Assembly (NCBI RefSeq): GCF_021155765.1
Contig: NC_060114.1
Coordinates: 7,936,001 to 8,000,000 of the forward strand
Length of the DNA stretch: 64,000 nucleotides
Source: Diprion similis
Lineage: Eukaryota; Arthropoda; Insecta; Hymenoptera; Diprionidae
Direction: 5' to 3'
In this document: positions 1-12,369 of the stretch, piece after piece
Numbering within the stretch: the stretch's first letter is position 1
Layout of the letters: every line of letters starts with the position of its first letter
Notes under the pieces: model-generated
What the model was told of the DNA's origin: nothing
Database searches by the model: none
What the model saw: only the letters and a program-made list of their open reading frames with translations
Made by a program: the position numbers and the translations under genes

Positions 1-1201
1 TCTTTTTTTTTTTCTTCTTGGTTGTGTACGCGATGATGTAGCGACACATTTCAGGAGTTGTTACATACTTGATGTTAACGATCATTGATTACATTGATAA
101 CAGTAGATTGGTAGTGTCAAAATATTCCTCAAACGACCCGTGTCTGTCCGTTTACACATACGATCGCATGTAACCTCAATTTTTGTCACATCTACTTCAG
201 CTTTGATATTGTAAATTTTTTCAAAGAATTTTTAATTTCTCGCAGATTTGATATCTCGTTTTTTACCAACATTATTGCGAGGCATATTTCTCCCGATGTA
301 TAAATATATAAATATGCAATTACGGCTCACAAATCCCGGGAATATTAATAATTAATACTCGATAATCCATTGCTTTTTTGCTTTCTCTATGCAAAATTCT
401 TTGTGCGAACGATTCCGTAGGGTATAGCTCTTCGCAGGATTAAATTCCGGAGTTTTACCCGTAGTTTGAGCTTCGTTTTGATCATTATTACGATTAGCAC
501 TCATCCAAGTCTTAAATATTGTGAAAGTATTACTGTAATTAGTAAAATCCAGCGAATAAATAAAGCTATTGACTGACTTGAGTTTTTTTAAATGTTTTCT
601 ACCTACCTGAAAAACTCTGGCTAATAATAAGTGTGAGATATCTTATTTCACATTTTCATGGTAAACATCAACATTCTTTTCGTTATTGGTTTCGCTTCTA
701 TTGTGTTTTTTGTTTGGATTTTATTTTCTTTTACCGCTATCACATTAAAAGATTAAATAACTTCAATTTGAAACAATCACGTATGGCATAGAAGTCATCG
801 TAAAACACGATATTAAAAAAACGCGAGAACCACATACGCAGGCTCAACCTAAACACATAATTATTTTAATGTTGTAGAAGAGTCTAACAATTGTACGTTT
901 CATCACCATTGACGAATTCATCGACTGCTGATTGCTTAACTATAGGTTGATTGTTACTAACATTATTATGATACTATTACATTTATTAATTTTCCAATTC
1001 TCAGTTTTTTTCGTTTCTCTATTCTAGTTCTATACCAAACGTGATTATTTCAGATTTTTTCATCCTTTAATGAATGGCGGTAAAAGAAAATAATGTGTGA
1101 ATACATGTATATATGAATAAGAACAGGGTGTGTGTACTGTTAGCTCATCATAAATATAAAACCTACGTCATTAGATTCATTATGTACAGATATTTATATA
1201 A

Positions 1202-2036
1202 TTTAGGGTGGCCCTTAATATTGGTTATATAAAATATTTTTCCCTATCACCCCTTAAATTAACTCGAAATACTAAAAAATGATTTTCAAACCTGAAATCC
1301 GCTCTTAATTTTTATATTAACTCGTGCCCCAAAGGCCCTTTCAAGGAGTTAAAATCAATTGGGAGTGATTATGAGGGTAAATAATATAAAAAAAATAAGT
1401 TTTACGTAGTTTTTCCTGCGAAAATCAATGCCGTTATCCGTATATCAAAAGCATTAATTTTTTGACATGAAATAGTTACGAGAAAATCGAAAAATAATCG
1501 GATCAAACAACCACAACGCTGGATCGGCAATAATTATGTTCGGAGATGTTGCATTGATTTCCAGCTCGTTTTTACAGAAGTTTCACCTTTTTTCACATAA
1601 AAAATTTTCCTTAAAACATTCCTTATACCTGCTTCTTAAATTCTAATTAAATAATCTCTCATTTTATCTAATCAAAACTGATTATTTTATACGTATTTAT
1701 TAGCGATTCAATCGAAAAATTCAGCTTTTTATCTTTAAATTGCTCTAATGTCTGTATCGCCTTACAAAATTCGGATAAATGTGTGGAATGCAGTAAAATT
1801 ACTTTTAGATTAGTTCGAGTTACCACACAATGTTATTTCATTGTATATAAACAAATTGATCAAAAAATTGATAAAACAAAATCGATTTTAACTCCTTTAA
1901 AATGCCTTTGGGGCACGGATTAATATTAAAATTAAGAGCGGATTTCACTTTTAAAAATCATTTTTTAGTATTCCAAGACAATTTAAGAGCTGAGAGAAAA
2001 AAAATTCTTTTTACCAACATCAAGGGACACCCTAAA
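1202..2036. mobile_element. Non-autonomous DNA element with long terminal inverted repeats (TTAGGGTG family)
   Basis: The left end reads TTTAGGGTGGCCCTTAATA and the right end is its near-perfect reverse complement, ending CACCCTAAA. The inverted arms run about 150 bp (1202-1350 against 1885-2036) with scattered mismatches. Both arms contain the subterminal block GTGCCCCAAAGG and the string ATCCGCTCTTAATTTT. The 530 bp centre is AT-rich and has no transposase frame. Elements with the same end motif occur at 32172, 63432 and 63822. This looks like a fold-back or MITE-like element; the superfamily is not assigned. Confidence 0.75.
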
Positions 2037-2698
2037 TTAAACATGTTTATGCGCATACATATACCCACGTAATATACAATATCTCTTCATTTATCAATTC
2101 ACACGGGACAAAGTTTTAACTCCACATATATATCGAGCGATATATACATACGTATGTACATAATTGTATTATATATAGCACCGCCTCAATTTATTAATAT
2201 TTATTCATAACAATAATAATGACAATAATAATGATAATTATAATAAATCGTGAATTCAAGTTATCTTCGCACTCATACCAGTATTCTCATAATTTCAATT
2301 TCATAATTATCTCAATATAATTGCTAGGCTATATGTATATGCATACATATACCTATATATTTCATATGTAATATTTGTATTCATCATCATCATCAATTCA
2401 TCAATATAGTATAATATAATGTAATTAAAATTATATAATTAGAATCCGAATTATTTCGTCGACACGATAGTAGAGATTTTTTGTCTGTAACATTATTCAT
2501 TTATATATATATATATATAATAATATATATATATAAATACAATATCGTTTATACTGCTACAACTACTTATATAATTTACATATACCTATAATACACTACG
2601 GTTATAACTATAGTTACTATTATTTTCTTTTTATTAATGTTGTTAATACGATTATTACCATAATATTATTATTCTCATTATTATTTTTTAATATTATC

Positions 2699-2731
<33 letters not shown>
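2699..2731. repeat. ATT trinucleotide microsatellite
   Basis: About eleven uninterrupted ATT/TTA units. The surrounding 2200-3070 is also rich in interrupted ATT and ATA runs. Confidence 0.9.
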
Positions 2732-2733
<2 letters not shown>

Positions 2734-3407
2734 GAACCAGAGCAAATTATTATTAATATCTTGCTGAGAGGATCAGCAAAGTATAGCGCTAAGTATTAGT
2801 ATTTTATTATCTGCAGTATTTATTTTCTTTATGGGATGGGAATTTTTTTCTACGAGTGACAATCACTGCATGTATAATAATATTGTATGCGTTTGCAATG
2901 TGATTGTGTGCAGCATGTTTGAATGTAAATACATTGAATCGTATAAAGTTAGTAACATTATTACTAGTATAATTATTATTGTTCGTTTTTATTTCTATTA
3001 ATATTACTTATAATGTATTATTATATAATTTGAATAACTAACATTATTATTGTTATTGTTATCATCATTATTATTCAATTCTAATTATATTTTTACTCGT
3101 GTCAAGTCAAAATTGATTCGTCGTCGAGTTTTCGGCGATTTCACTCTCTCCCTATTTTGTTTTCTGTATGTACTGTAGATATAAATCTCTATCGTATAAA
3201 TATCTATCACTCAAATACTTGAGAAACAAGGATATAAATTAAGAAAAAAAAAAAAAAAAAAAAACATGCATGAGAACGTTTCCGGAAATACAGAAACGGT
3301 CGAAATTTTTTCGAAGAACAAAAATTGGCTGCAAAGAAAAGAAAACAAACCAATCTTGTTTTCTTGTTCTGTCACAATTTTACGAAGGTACTTTAGTCAG
3401 TCTTTAC

Positions 3408-3700
3408 TTGACTATTACCTACGCTTACGCATCACTAACGCATAAGAGTTACCGGAAGCGCCACTCTTCATGCAATGCGAAACAAGAATATCTGAAAAAA
3501 CTTTTGTTTTACGCAAAACATTAATTTCAGGAAATTAATTCCTGTAAAAGGTACGACTTATTGCAAGTATACATTTCCCAACGTTATTCTCGAATAAATG
3601 AAAAAATTTTCGGTTCACTTCCTGTTTGCTATTGCATGTAGAATGGCGCCATCGGTAGCTTTTTTGCGTTAGTAATACGTAAGCGTAGGTAATAGTCAAA
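3408..3700. mobile_element. Inverted-repeat (fold-back) element
   Basis: The left arm, starting TTGACTATTACCTACGCTTA at 3408, is repeated in reverse complement ending at 3700. The complementarity continues inward through GGCGCCATTC-like and CATGCAAT blocks, giving arms of roughly 80 bp (3408-3487 against 3622-3700) at about 80% identity around a 135 bp centre. No transposase frame is present. It is a MITE-like remnant lying just beyond the CSRNP 3' end; its family is unknown. Confidence 0.65.
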
Positions 3701-4689
3701 ACAAGAGATAATTCACTCGGTCGGTACAGACTGAATATAGCGTCCTCTTAAGACCAAATTTGTCAGTGGCATATTTTACGAGTATTAAAAAAAAAGTATT
3801 CAACGATTGTCACATTGTACAAATAGAGAATAAAACTGCGTCACTCTGTGATTAAATTTTTCTGGATTCTTATAGCTTTCTGGTTTTCGTTAGTTTTTTA
3901 CATCACAACACGCTAATTTTATACGTATAGTTGTGGTGCAGTAAAAATAAATTACCATTCTCATTATTAATATCATTGCTATTGTACACGACTTGGTATT
4001 TAAAACCGTGGAAATTGATATAGAATGTATATAATATAGTTTGTCATTATCTGTGCCTATGATTCTGCGTTTCACTACTTGAAAAAAAACGAAAAATTTT
4101 ATCACCAGTCCAAAACGGGAACGACGATATTCGAGAAAAAAAGGTAATGACGTTTTCATTTTGAAAAATTGGAATCCAAATCTTCTTTTTAAACAACAAA
4201 AACAAAAACAAACAAGAATAATCTTTCTACGATCCAGTTTTTATTCTTGAAAAATGTTGTCGAGATTCTACTTGTTAATTTTGAGGAGCAAATAGAATGC
4301 GTACGGCTAAGAATGAAAACGAATGAAATATGTTTTTCGGTTAAACAAAATACACCGATATTTTTCAAATGCGAAACGGATTATCGGTCTTATAAATTTT
4401 CATGATCATGCAACGAGTGTCTGAATGCATGATCGACCTTTTGCCTACAGTAGGTAGGTATTTTATGTATGCAAGTACAATATTAATTCAAATTCAAAAA
4501 ACTGTAAGCTATATAATATATGTATATATGCACCTATATACACGTGTTACATATGTATATATCTATAATATGGTGATCCCAAGTCGTATGTTTAGTTGGT
4601 CTGCTGAAACTGCGCACTTGCCCTCCTGATCGTTTATATAATATATATTATGTATGTTTAATTGTTGCTACCGTTATTATTATACAAAC

Positions 4690-4717
4690 TTTTATTTATT
4701 TATTTATTTATTTATTT
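4690..4717 (-). promoter_or_regulatory. TTTA microsatellite; cluster of minus-strand AATAAA polyadenylation signals
   Basis: Read on the minus strand this is a tandem AATAAATAAATAAA run, giving several overlapping canonical AATAAA hexamers about 640 bp beyond the CSRNP stop codon. It is a plausible 3' end for that transcript, but the run may simply be a microsatellite. Confidence 0.35.
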
Positions 4718-5354
4718 TTGTTGTATTCCCTACTTACCGAATGAACGGAGAAAAAGAAACAAGAACAAGCTGACGGATGCAGAATATAATTTTTTTCATT
4801 TGTGCCATGTAACAACCGCGTGAGTGCATTCATCATTTTATACCGTGATGTGGTAATCACAACATTTATTCACTTCAAAATGTTCAACCGTAATTCTCTG
4901 AGACGAAAGAACGCTAAAAACCCGATCAACAGGAAGAATAACGAAACTGTGACATCGAAGCCGATAACATACGATACCAAAGAACAAAGCAAATAACATA
5001 AATAAATACCGAAATATCGTATCGTCTGCAGGGAATTACAGAAAACTTCAACGATGGTTCATTTATCAAATAAAGTTGATGTCTACATCAAGAAAACAGC
5101 GTCAGGGATTGAAAATTACAATTCTTTACCTGACATCTTTGATCATTAAAATGCGTCCGGGGTCAAGATCTGAAGCACGACCTTTGAAATTCTATTTTTA
5201 CGACGTCAATTTTGTTTCTTCCGAAACGTTTTGTCATCGGATACTAGAAAATCCGTGTCGAGTCGTTTGCTCATAACAGGCGGCGAAATTCCCGAAGCGA
5301 CGCGACCTACAAAAATATCTAAGATCCTTCGTATATCCAGTAGTTTTCACGACC

Positions 5355-8300
5355 TTACGCTGAGACAGTTTCAACCATGGATTTTTTTATAATTTCACCA
5401 AAGTTCTCGTCGCCGCAATCCTCGCCGCTGTTTTGCTGCCCTGACATTTGCGGCTGGCTGGTTTCAGGCTGCTGATGCAGCAGCGACTTTTCACCCTCTG
5501 CACTTGCTTTATCAGGCTGCTGCACTGTCGGGTACGAGACCTGGTGACTTGTCGACTCCACTTCGCCGTAGTACGAATACCGACCCGCCAGGAGTTCCGA
5601 GAAAGGTTCGAGTTTTCCGAGCTGCTGGTGATGTTGATGGTGGTGCTGATGGTGGACTGAGCTCATTGTTGGCTGCTGAACAGAATTCAGGTTCGTATAA
5701 TGTGACGGCGGGCCCTCGTCTTGCTGGACGTAGTTTGTCTCGTAATTAGATGGCGCTTGCTGATGACAAGCGACCGACATCGATGTCACCACGTTACCGG
5801 CACCCTGGAAAATGACATTCACCCCGATTAGTTTCGAAATCTAGCTGTTTTGTGAAGTGATGCTTTCTGGACTGGTAGAAGGGTTAACCACAGTGACCGT
5901 TTCTCGGGTTCAGGTACCTCGCAACTTCGATAATTTACTGAGCTTCGAAAAATAACATTTACAAGATATCAAAAAATTCTTTTTTACGGTATGGGCATTA
6001 AAAAGTCCACTTTTTGTGGCAGTTTTCGTTCCGTCAAGTGACGCTTTATACGGCAGCGAACAAAGTTACGGAATAAAGTCTTTATTCCGCAGTTTTTATG
6101 CGCAGTTCGAAGTGCGCATCCCAAACTACCGAATAAAGGAGCTTCGTCGAACAGATCGCGACATAACCTCACTCTTCGTTTTGCTTTTCAATGCCCATAC
6201 CGTAAAAAATATTCTATGTGGCATGCTTGTAAACCGTTTTTTGGCTCGGATAATTTCAGTACTCGCTTCCGGCTCGCCTTCAGCTCGTCCTGAAATCTTT
6301 ATCCTTGCCAAAAAAACAGGCGGTTTACGGGCATGCCACAAAAATAGCTATTATAAGTGGTTTGCGAAGCTACTGAGCATTGGTTACCCCCTCGACGACA
6401 GCCGATTACACTGATAGTCATATTGTATTGGTGATCACCATGGGATCCGTGACGTAGCCGCCATAGTGAGAAAACCCTTGAGGCGTGTGACTGACGGATT
6501 GAAATTGATGATGAAATTGTCCCCTGGAAGTGGACGGGAGTGGTTGGTAGGACTGGTAGTCCTGGTAGGTGTTCTGTTGGAACTGTTGAACGGAATGAGC
6601 CGCGTCTCCGCCGTTGGAAAACTGCTGGAAGGGTGGATCCACGAACTCGGCTGGATGAAGAAGCTTTCTCTGATGATGGTGGTGATGGTGGTGGTGATGA
6701 TGCTGCGGCTGACCTTGAGCTCCGCTATCACCGGTATCCTCACCGCACGTCTGGTAGCAGTCATCCCGGATGGCGTACAAGTCCAGACTGTCTTCCCTGG
6801 TCCCCGGTATCGTAGGTTGCTGACAGGAGCCGACTTCCGGTGGTGGGTTCGTATAGTGCAGGGTCGTGAACCCGCCTCCATTCACGGCGCAGGAACCTTC
6901 GCCGCTTTCCATGCTGACTGGCAAACCACGCTGCGCGTCAAGGTCACGGAGGTCAGCGCAGTCTTCGTCTCGGTGCTTCTTTTCCAGTTCCAAACGCATC
7001 AGTGTATGAATAAAGTGCGTCCGAACTCTTACTGGGTTGAACTCTATCCTGCCCGAACTGTTCGCGCAACCGTCGCGCGAACAGCCGCAAGGAAAACCGG
7101 CACGATCCACCTGTGGGTAGTTAAAATATTATTTAGAAGTTATTTTAGGGTTCTGGGATTCGAACTGCATTCAATTTTCAACCGATTTAGGATTTCCTGT
7201 GCAGTCAGATTCGCAGTCGTATTTTATAGGTCTTCAAACATGTCGCACAAATTTTGGGCACTTGTTGAGGTATTCAAGCTATGTGACATTGAATGAGATC
7301 TGATCATTCCAACGTCATCACCGATAATCCCGCAGTGATTTTGAGGTAGTATCAAAAGTTTGAGGTCACTCCCCAAGTAATGTCATGATCGATTTGATGG
7401 GTTGCAAGTTCCACATCATTTCCGGTCGGGTTGACGATGATTCATGGATATTTTGACGATGAAAACGACAACCACATCAGTATAATAATGTCAATTCACT
7501 TACCTGACATTTAACGTGAGCCCTACTGCAAGGGCAGCTTTCAGGGTCACAATATCCTTTGCAACCACATCCGCAGTGTTTCCTACTGGCCCGAATGTCA
7601 CGACACTCGTCTTTTTCGACAGTGTCGATTTTTTGCACCCCAGCAGCTCTGAGAAGGGCCCGTCTCTGCCAGGTGGGAACTGGGAGGAGGAAGTAGTAGC
7701 TGTCGATGTCGAGTTCCTCGGCGTCACTTGGTTCCTCGTCGGTGTCATCGCTGGGGTCCTCGGAGCTCGAAGCAGCTTCAACAACGTTGTTCGCAGCCCG
7801 TTCTGATCGCAACTGAGCCAGCCTGGCGCGGTGAATCCGGCGCTGTTCAGCCGCGTGTTCCGTCAGCGAGAACCTCTCAGCGTGCGTGTGTGCCGCGCTC
7901 ATGCCAAGCGTACTTCCGCCCTGATAAAGACATCATTCACGGGTATTGTAACTCACCGAAAAGAGAAATAAAACAATAATCCTAACCTGTGACGGCACGC
8001 AGGTGAAACCCTGCGCCCTCGGGAAATAGTAAACCGTCACCGCGTCGAATTGGATGTTCCGCTTTTTTTTCTGTGACTCGTCAGGGTTCAACCTCTTCGC
8101 GTCTGGTTCGCCCTCCATGCAGTCCGTCAATCGCCTCTTTAGATTGCTTTTCGGCGGACTTTGAAGTGTGGGGAGTATTGGGATTGCCAAAAGGTCGGGC
8201 CTCTGCACCTCAGATCCAGACATCATTTCCGCGTCTCCTTTGACTGGCTCAAAGGTATCCAGTTGCTCGGACGCTTGGGAGGAAGAAAAGCAGAATCCGT

Positions 8301-10040
8301 TATACTATATGCACCATGTAGTCGTGCGCACAAGAAATTTCTTTGGCCAATTAGGTAAAGTGTCGGAGATAATGCACGAAAATTTTCTTGAACATCTTAT
8401 TTATGTGAAAAATTTTCGCTGGGGATATAATGGTTGAACGTTTGATTTTTCATCGAAATAAAATTTGAGGAGGGCCTCAAACATGGTCGAAGCTTTACCA
8501 CAGAATAAGTATTCGGTTGGTATCGAGGAAAAAATTATCTGTTGCATATAATATTTATCGAAGCTGACTCGCAGTTGAGTCATTTTTTTTTTTTTTTTTT
8601 TTTTTTTACAAAATGGTGGACGTGACTCAAGTTACTGCCCACCTCGCAAGTGTGGCTTGTAATATATCAAAGCCAATCTTCGTATAAGAAGGGATCCGAG
8701 TTTTGGTAGCTTCTCGAATTCTGATACAATCAAACACAATGTTAACCAATTATTTTCAAAAGCTACTAAGATCACGACTAGCAAAAGAAATTTCCTCGCT
8801 CTGCGCAGAAGCCGCGTCATAATGTCCACTTGCTTTAGCAACTGCCGCCATCCCTGAAATCTCGAAACTTACCTTTATCCTTATTAGAAAGTATCTCGTT
8901 GGGTATCCTGTCGAGAAAAGAAGTTTCCGAGTCGCTCTCTGGGGCAGGAGCGGGCCCAGGTTCGCCAGCGATTTCACCGCCGAGTCCAGAGTCGCTTCCA
9001 TCAGATCTAACCTCGTCCCCGGCGCCGGCGGCGAGGGCAAGACTCTCAGCCGAGTCCTCAGTGAAGGTCTGCGGTCTGTTGGACTGAACCATGTCGCAGT
9101 CGACGATTATGTCCGTCGAGTCGCTGCGAGTTTGAAGCGACTCAACGGGCTCCGTCGCGGCACAAATCGCGGCGGGCTCAGAGCTGCAGTCCGAGTCCGT
9201 CTCGGTCTCGGCATCCCTCAGGGGGTCCTCAGCGCTCTCGGTCGTGCTACAAGGACTGGCTTCCGGACAGGCGACGATAAAGCCAAGGCCATTCGTCATC
9301 GGCGAGGCCTGGAGTTGGACGCGAGCGACGTCAGCGCCGGCAAAGACTATCTCCTCACCCTCGGCGAGCTTTTGAATCACAGCCCTCGGGCTCGAAGCCG
9401 TTTGCTCAGTCCTGCCAACACCGTTCTCGACTTCACCAACACTCCCGGATTCACTATTCTCAACCTTCTGATCGTTTCTCGCGACCATCACCAGTTCCTC
9501 ACCACTAACAACCTCCGAATCGCACTTTACATTTCGCGACCACCACGAGGACGATTCATGCTCCGTTTCTTGGTGCCTCGAAAGCCGAACTCGAAGGTCA
9601 TCCTCAGTGACCAGGTGTTTCTCGGCACTACGGGATGTCGATTCTGAGACTTTTTGCTCGGTTGGAACCTCTTCATCGTTCGTCTCACCCGCTATCTCGC
9701 AGAAGGAGGAATCCGGTGTCAGGGATATTTCACCGAGGGTTCTTTCCCTGAGGCTCACAACTTCCGGAGACAGTCTTCTCACGTCGTTCTTCAACTGCTC
9801 GGCTCTCTCGTCCGATATCTCAACCCCCATTTTCCTTATCTCCATTTTGATCGGCAAGAAATCGGCTGGAACTGGAATCGCTTGATGTTCGTTACTCGGT
9901 TCAAGTACCAACGAGGTCGTCACACTTCCAGGATTCTCTTCGGCTATCGTCGATCCCAACGAAGACGAACCCGATTCCGATGTTGTCGCATCTTCTCGGA
10001 CCGCGTTTACGACACGATCAGGCGCCGGTGGCGATTCCAT
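5355..10040 (-). CDS. Axud1: CSRNP/AXUD1-family cysteine-serine-rich nuclear protein
   Basis: This is a nuclear transcriptional regulator of the CSRNP (Axud1) family. In flies and vertebrates the family acts downstream of Axin/Wnt or JNK signalling in growth control and apoptosis. I place five exons: 8873-10040, 7987-8273, 7504-7920, 6439-7110 and 5355-5804, all with GT-AG borders and matching phases, giving about 997 aa. The conserved core spans exons 2-4: [20 protein letters not shown] near residue 460, GGSTLGM at the start of exon 3, the cysteine cluster [17 protein letters not shown] near 610, then [10 protein letters not shown] and [16 protein letters not shown]. The ATG at 10040 opens a 389-codon acidic, Ser/Glu-rich exon that is longer than the N-terminus of human CSRNP1. 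A ten-histidine tract sits in exon 4. The C-terminus ends [16 protein letters not shown] 5' UTR splice acceptor probably lies at 10062. The exon 4 donor at 6439 is inferred; reading through would instead stop at 6418. Confidence 0.93.
5980..6210. mobile_element. Fold-back element A in CSRNP intron 4
   Basis: The arms TTTTTTACGGTATGGGCATT (left, from about 5980) and AATGCCCATACCGTAAAAAA (right, ending about 6210) are complementary over roughly 25 bp. Inside them lies a perfect short palindrome, GGAATAAAGTCTTTATTCC. This is a MITE-like structure without coding capacity. Confidence 0.65.
6217..6339. mobile_element. Fold-back element B in CSRNP intron 4
   Basis: The left arm starts TGTGGCATGCTTGTAAACCG and the right arm ends CGGTTTACGGGCATGCCACA. 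Complementarity continues inward through the TTTTTTGGC and GATAATTTCAG blocks, giving arms of about 45 bp around a 30 bp loop. It begins only about 7 bp after element A. Confidence 0.65.
6670..6712 (-). repeat. Histidine-tract coding repeat in CSRNP exon 4
   Basis: A run of CAC/CAT codons encodes ten consecutive histidines, preceded by GQPQ and followed by QRK. A second, interrupted His/Gln stretch ([11 protein letters not shown]) is encoded in exon 5 near 5630. Confidence 0.9.
7111..7503 (-). other. CSRNP intron 3
   Basis: A 393 bp GT-AG intron, phase 0, between the cysteine-cluster exon and the [10 protein letters not shown] exon. I see no repeat or gene inside it. Confidence 0.85.
8274..8872 (-). 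other. CSRNP intron 1
   Basis: A 599 bp GT-AG intron, phase 1. It contains a T homopolymer near 8584-8607 and no gene-like frame. Splicing joins NKDK to [14 protein letters not shown]. Confidence 0.85.
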
Positions 10041-12369
10041 ATCGCTTTGGATCGCGCAGAACTAAAACAGATCACAATACCATCATGAGCCCTCAAATTT
10101 CAGGACTGAAACAATTAAAGACGAGAGCCTCGGTGAGGAAAAGCGCTTTTTTGACATCGATTTTCTCTCTCTCCCTCTGAAGATTAGCGAATTAAATGGA
10201 AAAAAATAATTTCTGATAAACACCGAAACTCTTTCTGTCTTTTTTCCCCCGAGAAAGGAGACGACGGGAATCAATAAGTCGGCACTGCCGCACGTTTCCC
10301 GCTGCTCTCAGGCAAGACTCTTGTTGTAGAATTTAACGTGATACACCGCCACGGCTTCGTTTTGCGTTTCACGGTACTGGGGACAAAGAATATCGATAAC
10401 TCACTGGGAGTTTTTCCTACTCCTTTTTCAATTCTTTTTCTTCGAAAGGAACTCGACGAGGAGAAGCCTCTTTCCATGTACGGACGCGAGAGCATACGGA
10501 CCATAGTTTTGATCTGTTTTAATCAATTCACTGAAGATCAAAATACGTTTGCACAACTAACACGCGCTTTAATTCAAGCCACGAGTGTGCGAGTGGGAGG
10601 AAAAGAGAGAAGGTGAGTTGGTGAGACTAAGACTGAGAGAGATTATTGATTCTAGGAGGGGAAGATGAGAGTGAGGTACTATGACGCCAGAATTCTGTGT
10701 GCATATTATACCGTACTCGCGATTTTATTATTTTGCATTTTGATTATGTGTTCGCGTTTATTAGTGGTGATTCGACAGAATGCAAAATTCGGAACATTTG
10801 ATTATTTCTTTGTTTGCACGTTCGGGAGTTCGTTTATTTGTTACAATTTCTGGCTGGTCGGCTTCTTAAAAACCCACGATACAGAACCTCCTAATTATTT
10901 CCTTCGTTTTCCTATTTCCTGTCCACTTTAATATTGGTCTTCAAGTAATCTTTTTATCATCATTATTATCCTCAAACAAATATATTCTTTTGCCAACTTA
11001 TATACATATTGCATTCATTTTTGATATTTTTTTCCCCTAAACTCGAGATTTTCTTTTTATTGAAACTTTCGAAAATTCTGTCAAGGTTCTGTGGTGTAAA
11101 CAGTATCAAAAAACACGTAGAGCCTGATTTACGGGAATACATATCGATATTTATTTATCTACGTAAAGTATTTTTTAAAGCGCAGAAACACGAACGAAGT
11201 TGAACAAAATGAAGCGATTCAACATAGATTTTTTTCAAATTGAAAGTCATTTCATTTTTTTCTTTTCAGTACTTTTGATATTTGTTTTGAATTTTTATAC
11301 GTATACAACTTGCCAAAATATTCGTTATTATTAGCTGTTTGATACTGACACCGTTGTGAACTTGAATCACCTCGCCTCTTTTAGTTCATAAACAACTTTC
11401 CTCATTCCCAGATTTATTCTACCTCACTGGATGCGCAATATCATCAAAGATCGGAATTTTTTGATTCGATGCGTCCTTTGAGTTCCTTATCTTTCATTTG
11501 TTATTTTTTGTTACGTGCTCGCAATTGAATATGTTTATACAAACGTATGTTTGAATGTGTGTGCATGTATGCGCGCGCGCGCGTTTGTGTGCGTGTGTGT
11601 ATAGAATATATATATATATATATATATATTGCTTTATTATTGAGATCCTATATTGTAAAAAATAAATGTTGGTATAATTTATAGGGTTAAATTGATCAAT
11701 TGTAGTTATCATTATTGTCATTAGTACTATTACAGTGTTACTATTACCTAATTTACAAAATAGTGTAGGACTTGTCTTTCTGTTTTTCAAATTGACGTGA
11801 AAAAAATAAAAATTCTACTCTTCTGCAATACTTGTTATACTTTTATTCCTCTCTAGTATTTTTTCCCAATCAATTTTCGTAATACCGTGTCACTCGATGA
11901 AATATTATACTGTACTGCATTATTACGATATACACCGGTATAATTCATGTATAGAGAGTGTAGCCGCGGTATTGCTGAATTCCCGCCAAATCGATAAAAC
12001 CGACCGCGACAGCAACACGAACAAAACGAGAATGAAAATAGAAAAACAAAACATGGCAAGCAGCCTCCAAACAAACTCCTTATTATAATCACGATCTCGA
12101 TCTGCGTCTGAGAACAAAGTTCGGTTCGAATTTTTGTCAGAATCAAACGACGGAGTGACGAACACGCCGAATAAAATCAAAGTTATCGCTTTCTCAGACC
12201 TGAACACGAAATTCTGATACTGGTGGGCTGATTATTTTTGTTTTAAATTTCCATTTAGCTTGTCGACGATTTACGTGGGGGTGAAATGAGAAAAAGGCTC
12301 GAGATGACGGTGTAATATACTACTGGACGTATGGACTACTAGGAGTTCGTACTTCGTACCGCTGCTCCT

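Larger units (their letters stand above)
1..5354. other. AT-rich 3' flank of the CSRNP gene, no recognised gene
   Basis: I see no coding exon here. Short open frames at 3270-3524, 3890-4159 and 4402-5276 have AT-driven composition and no recognisable domain. The stretch holds a fold-back DNA element (1202-2036), an ATT microsatellite near 2700, a second inverted repeat (3408-3700) and a TTTA microsatellite (4690-4717). The CSRNP gene is transcribed from the minus strand and ends at 5355, so its 3' UTR must lie in the right-hand part of this block. Its length cannot be fixed from sequence alone. Confidence 0.7.
5805..6438 (-). other. Last intron of the CSRNP gene, filled by two fold-back elements
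   Basis: The intron has a donor after codon ATG at 6439 and an acceptor TTTTCCAG before 5804. More than half of its 634 bp consists of two adjacent hairpin elements (5980-6210 and 6217-6339), each with its own inverted arms and no frame of its own. Confidence 0.7.

Noticed and set aside
6466..7296. Plus-strand open frame of 276 codons
   Set aside because: Antisense to CSRNP exon 4; the minus-strand reading has the conserved CSRNP cysteine and FIHTL motifs.
9132..9647. Plus-strand frame of 171 codons
   Set aside because: Antisense shadow of the acidic first CSRNP exon.
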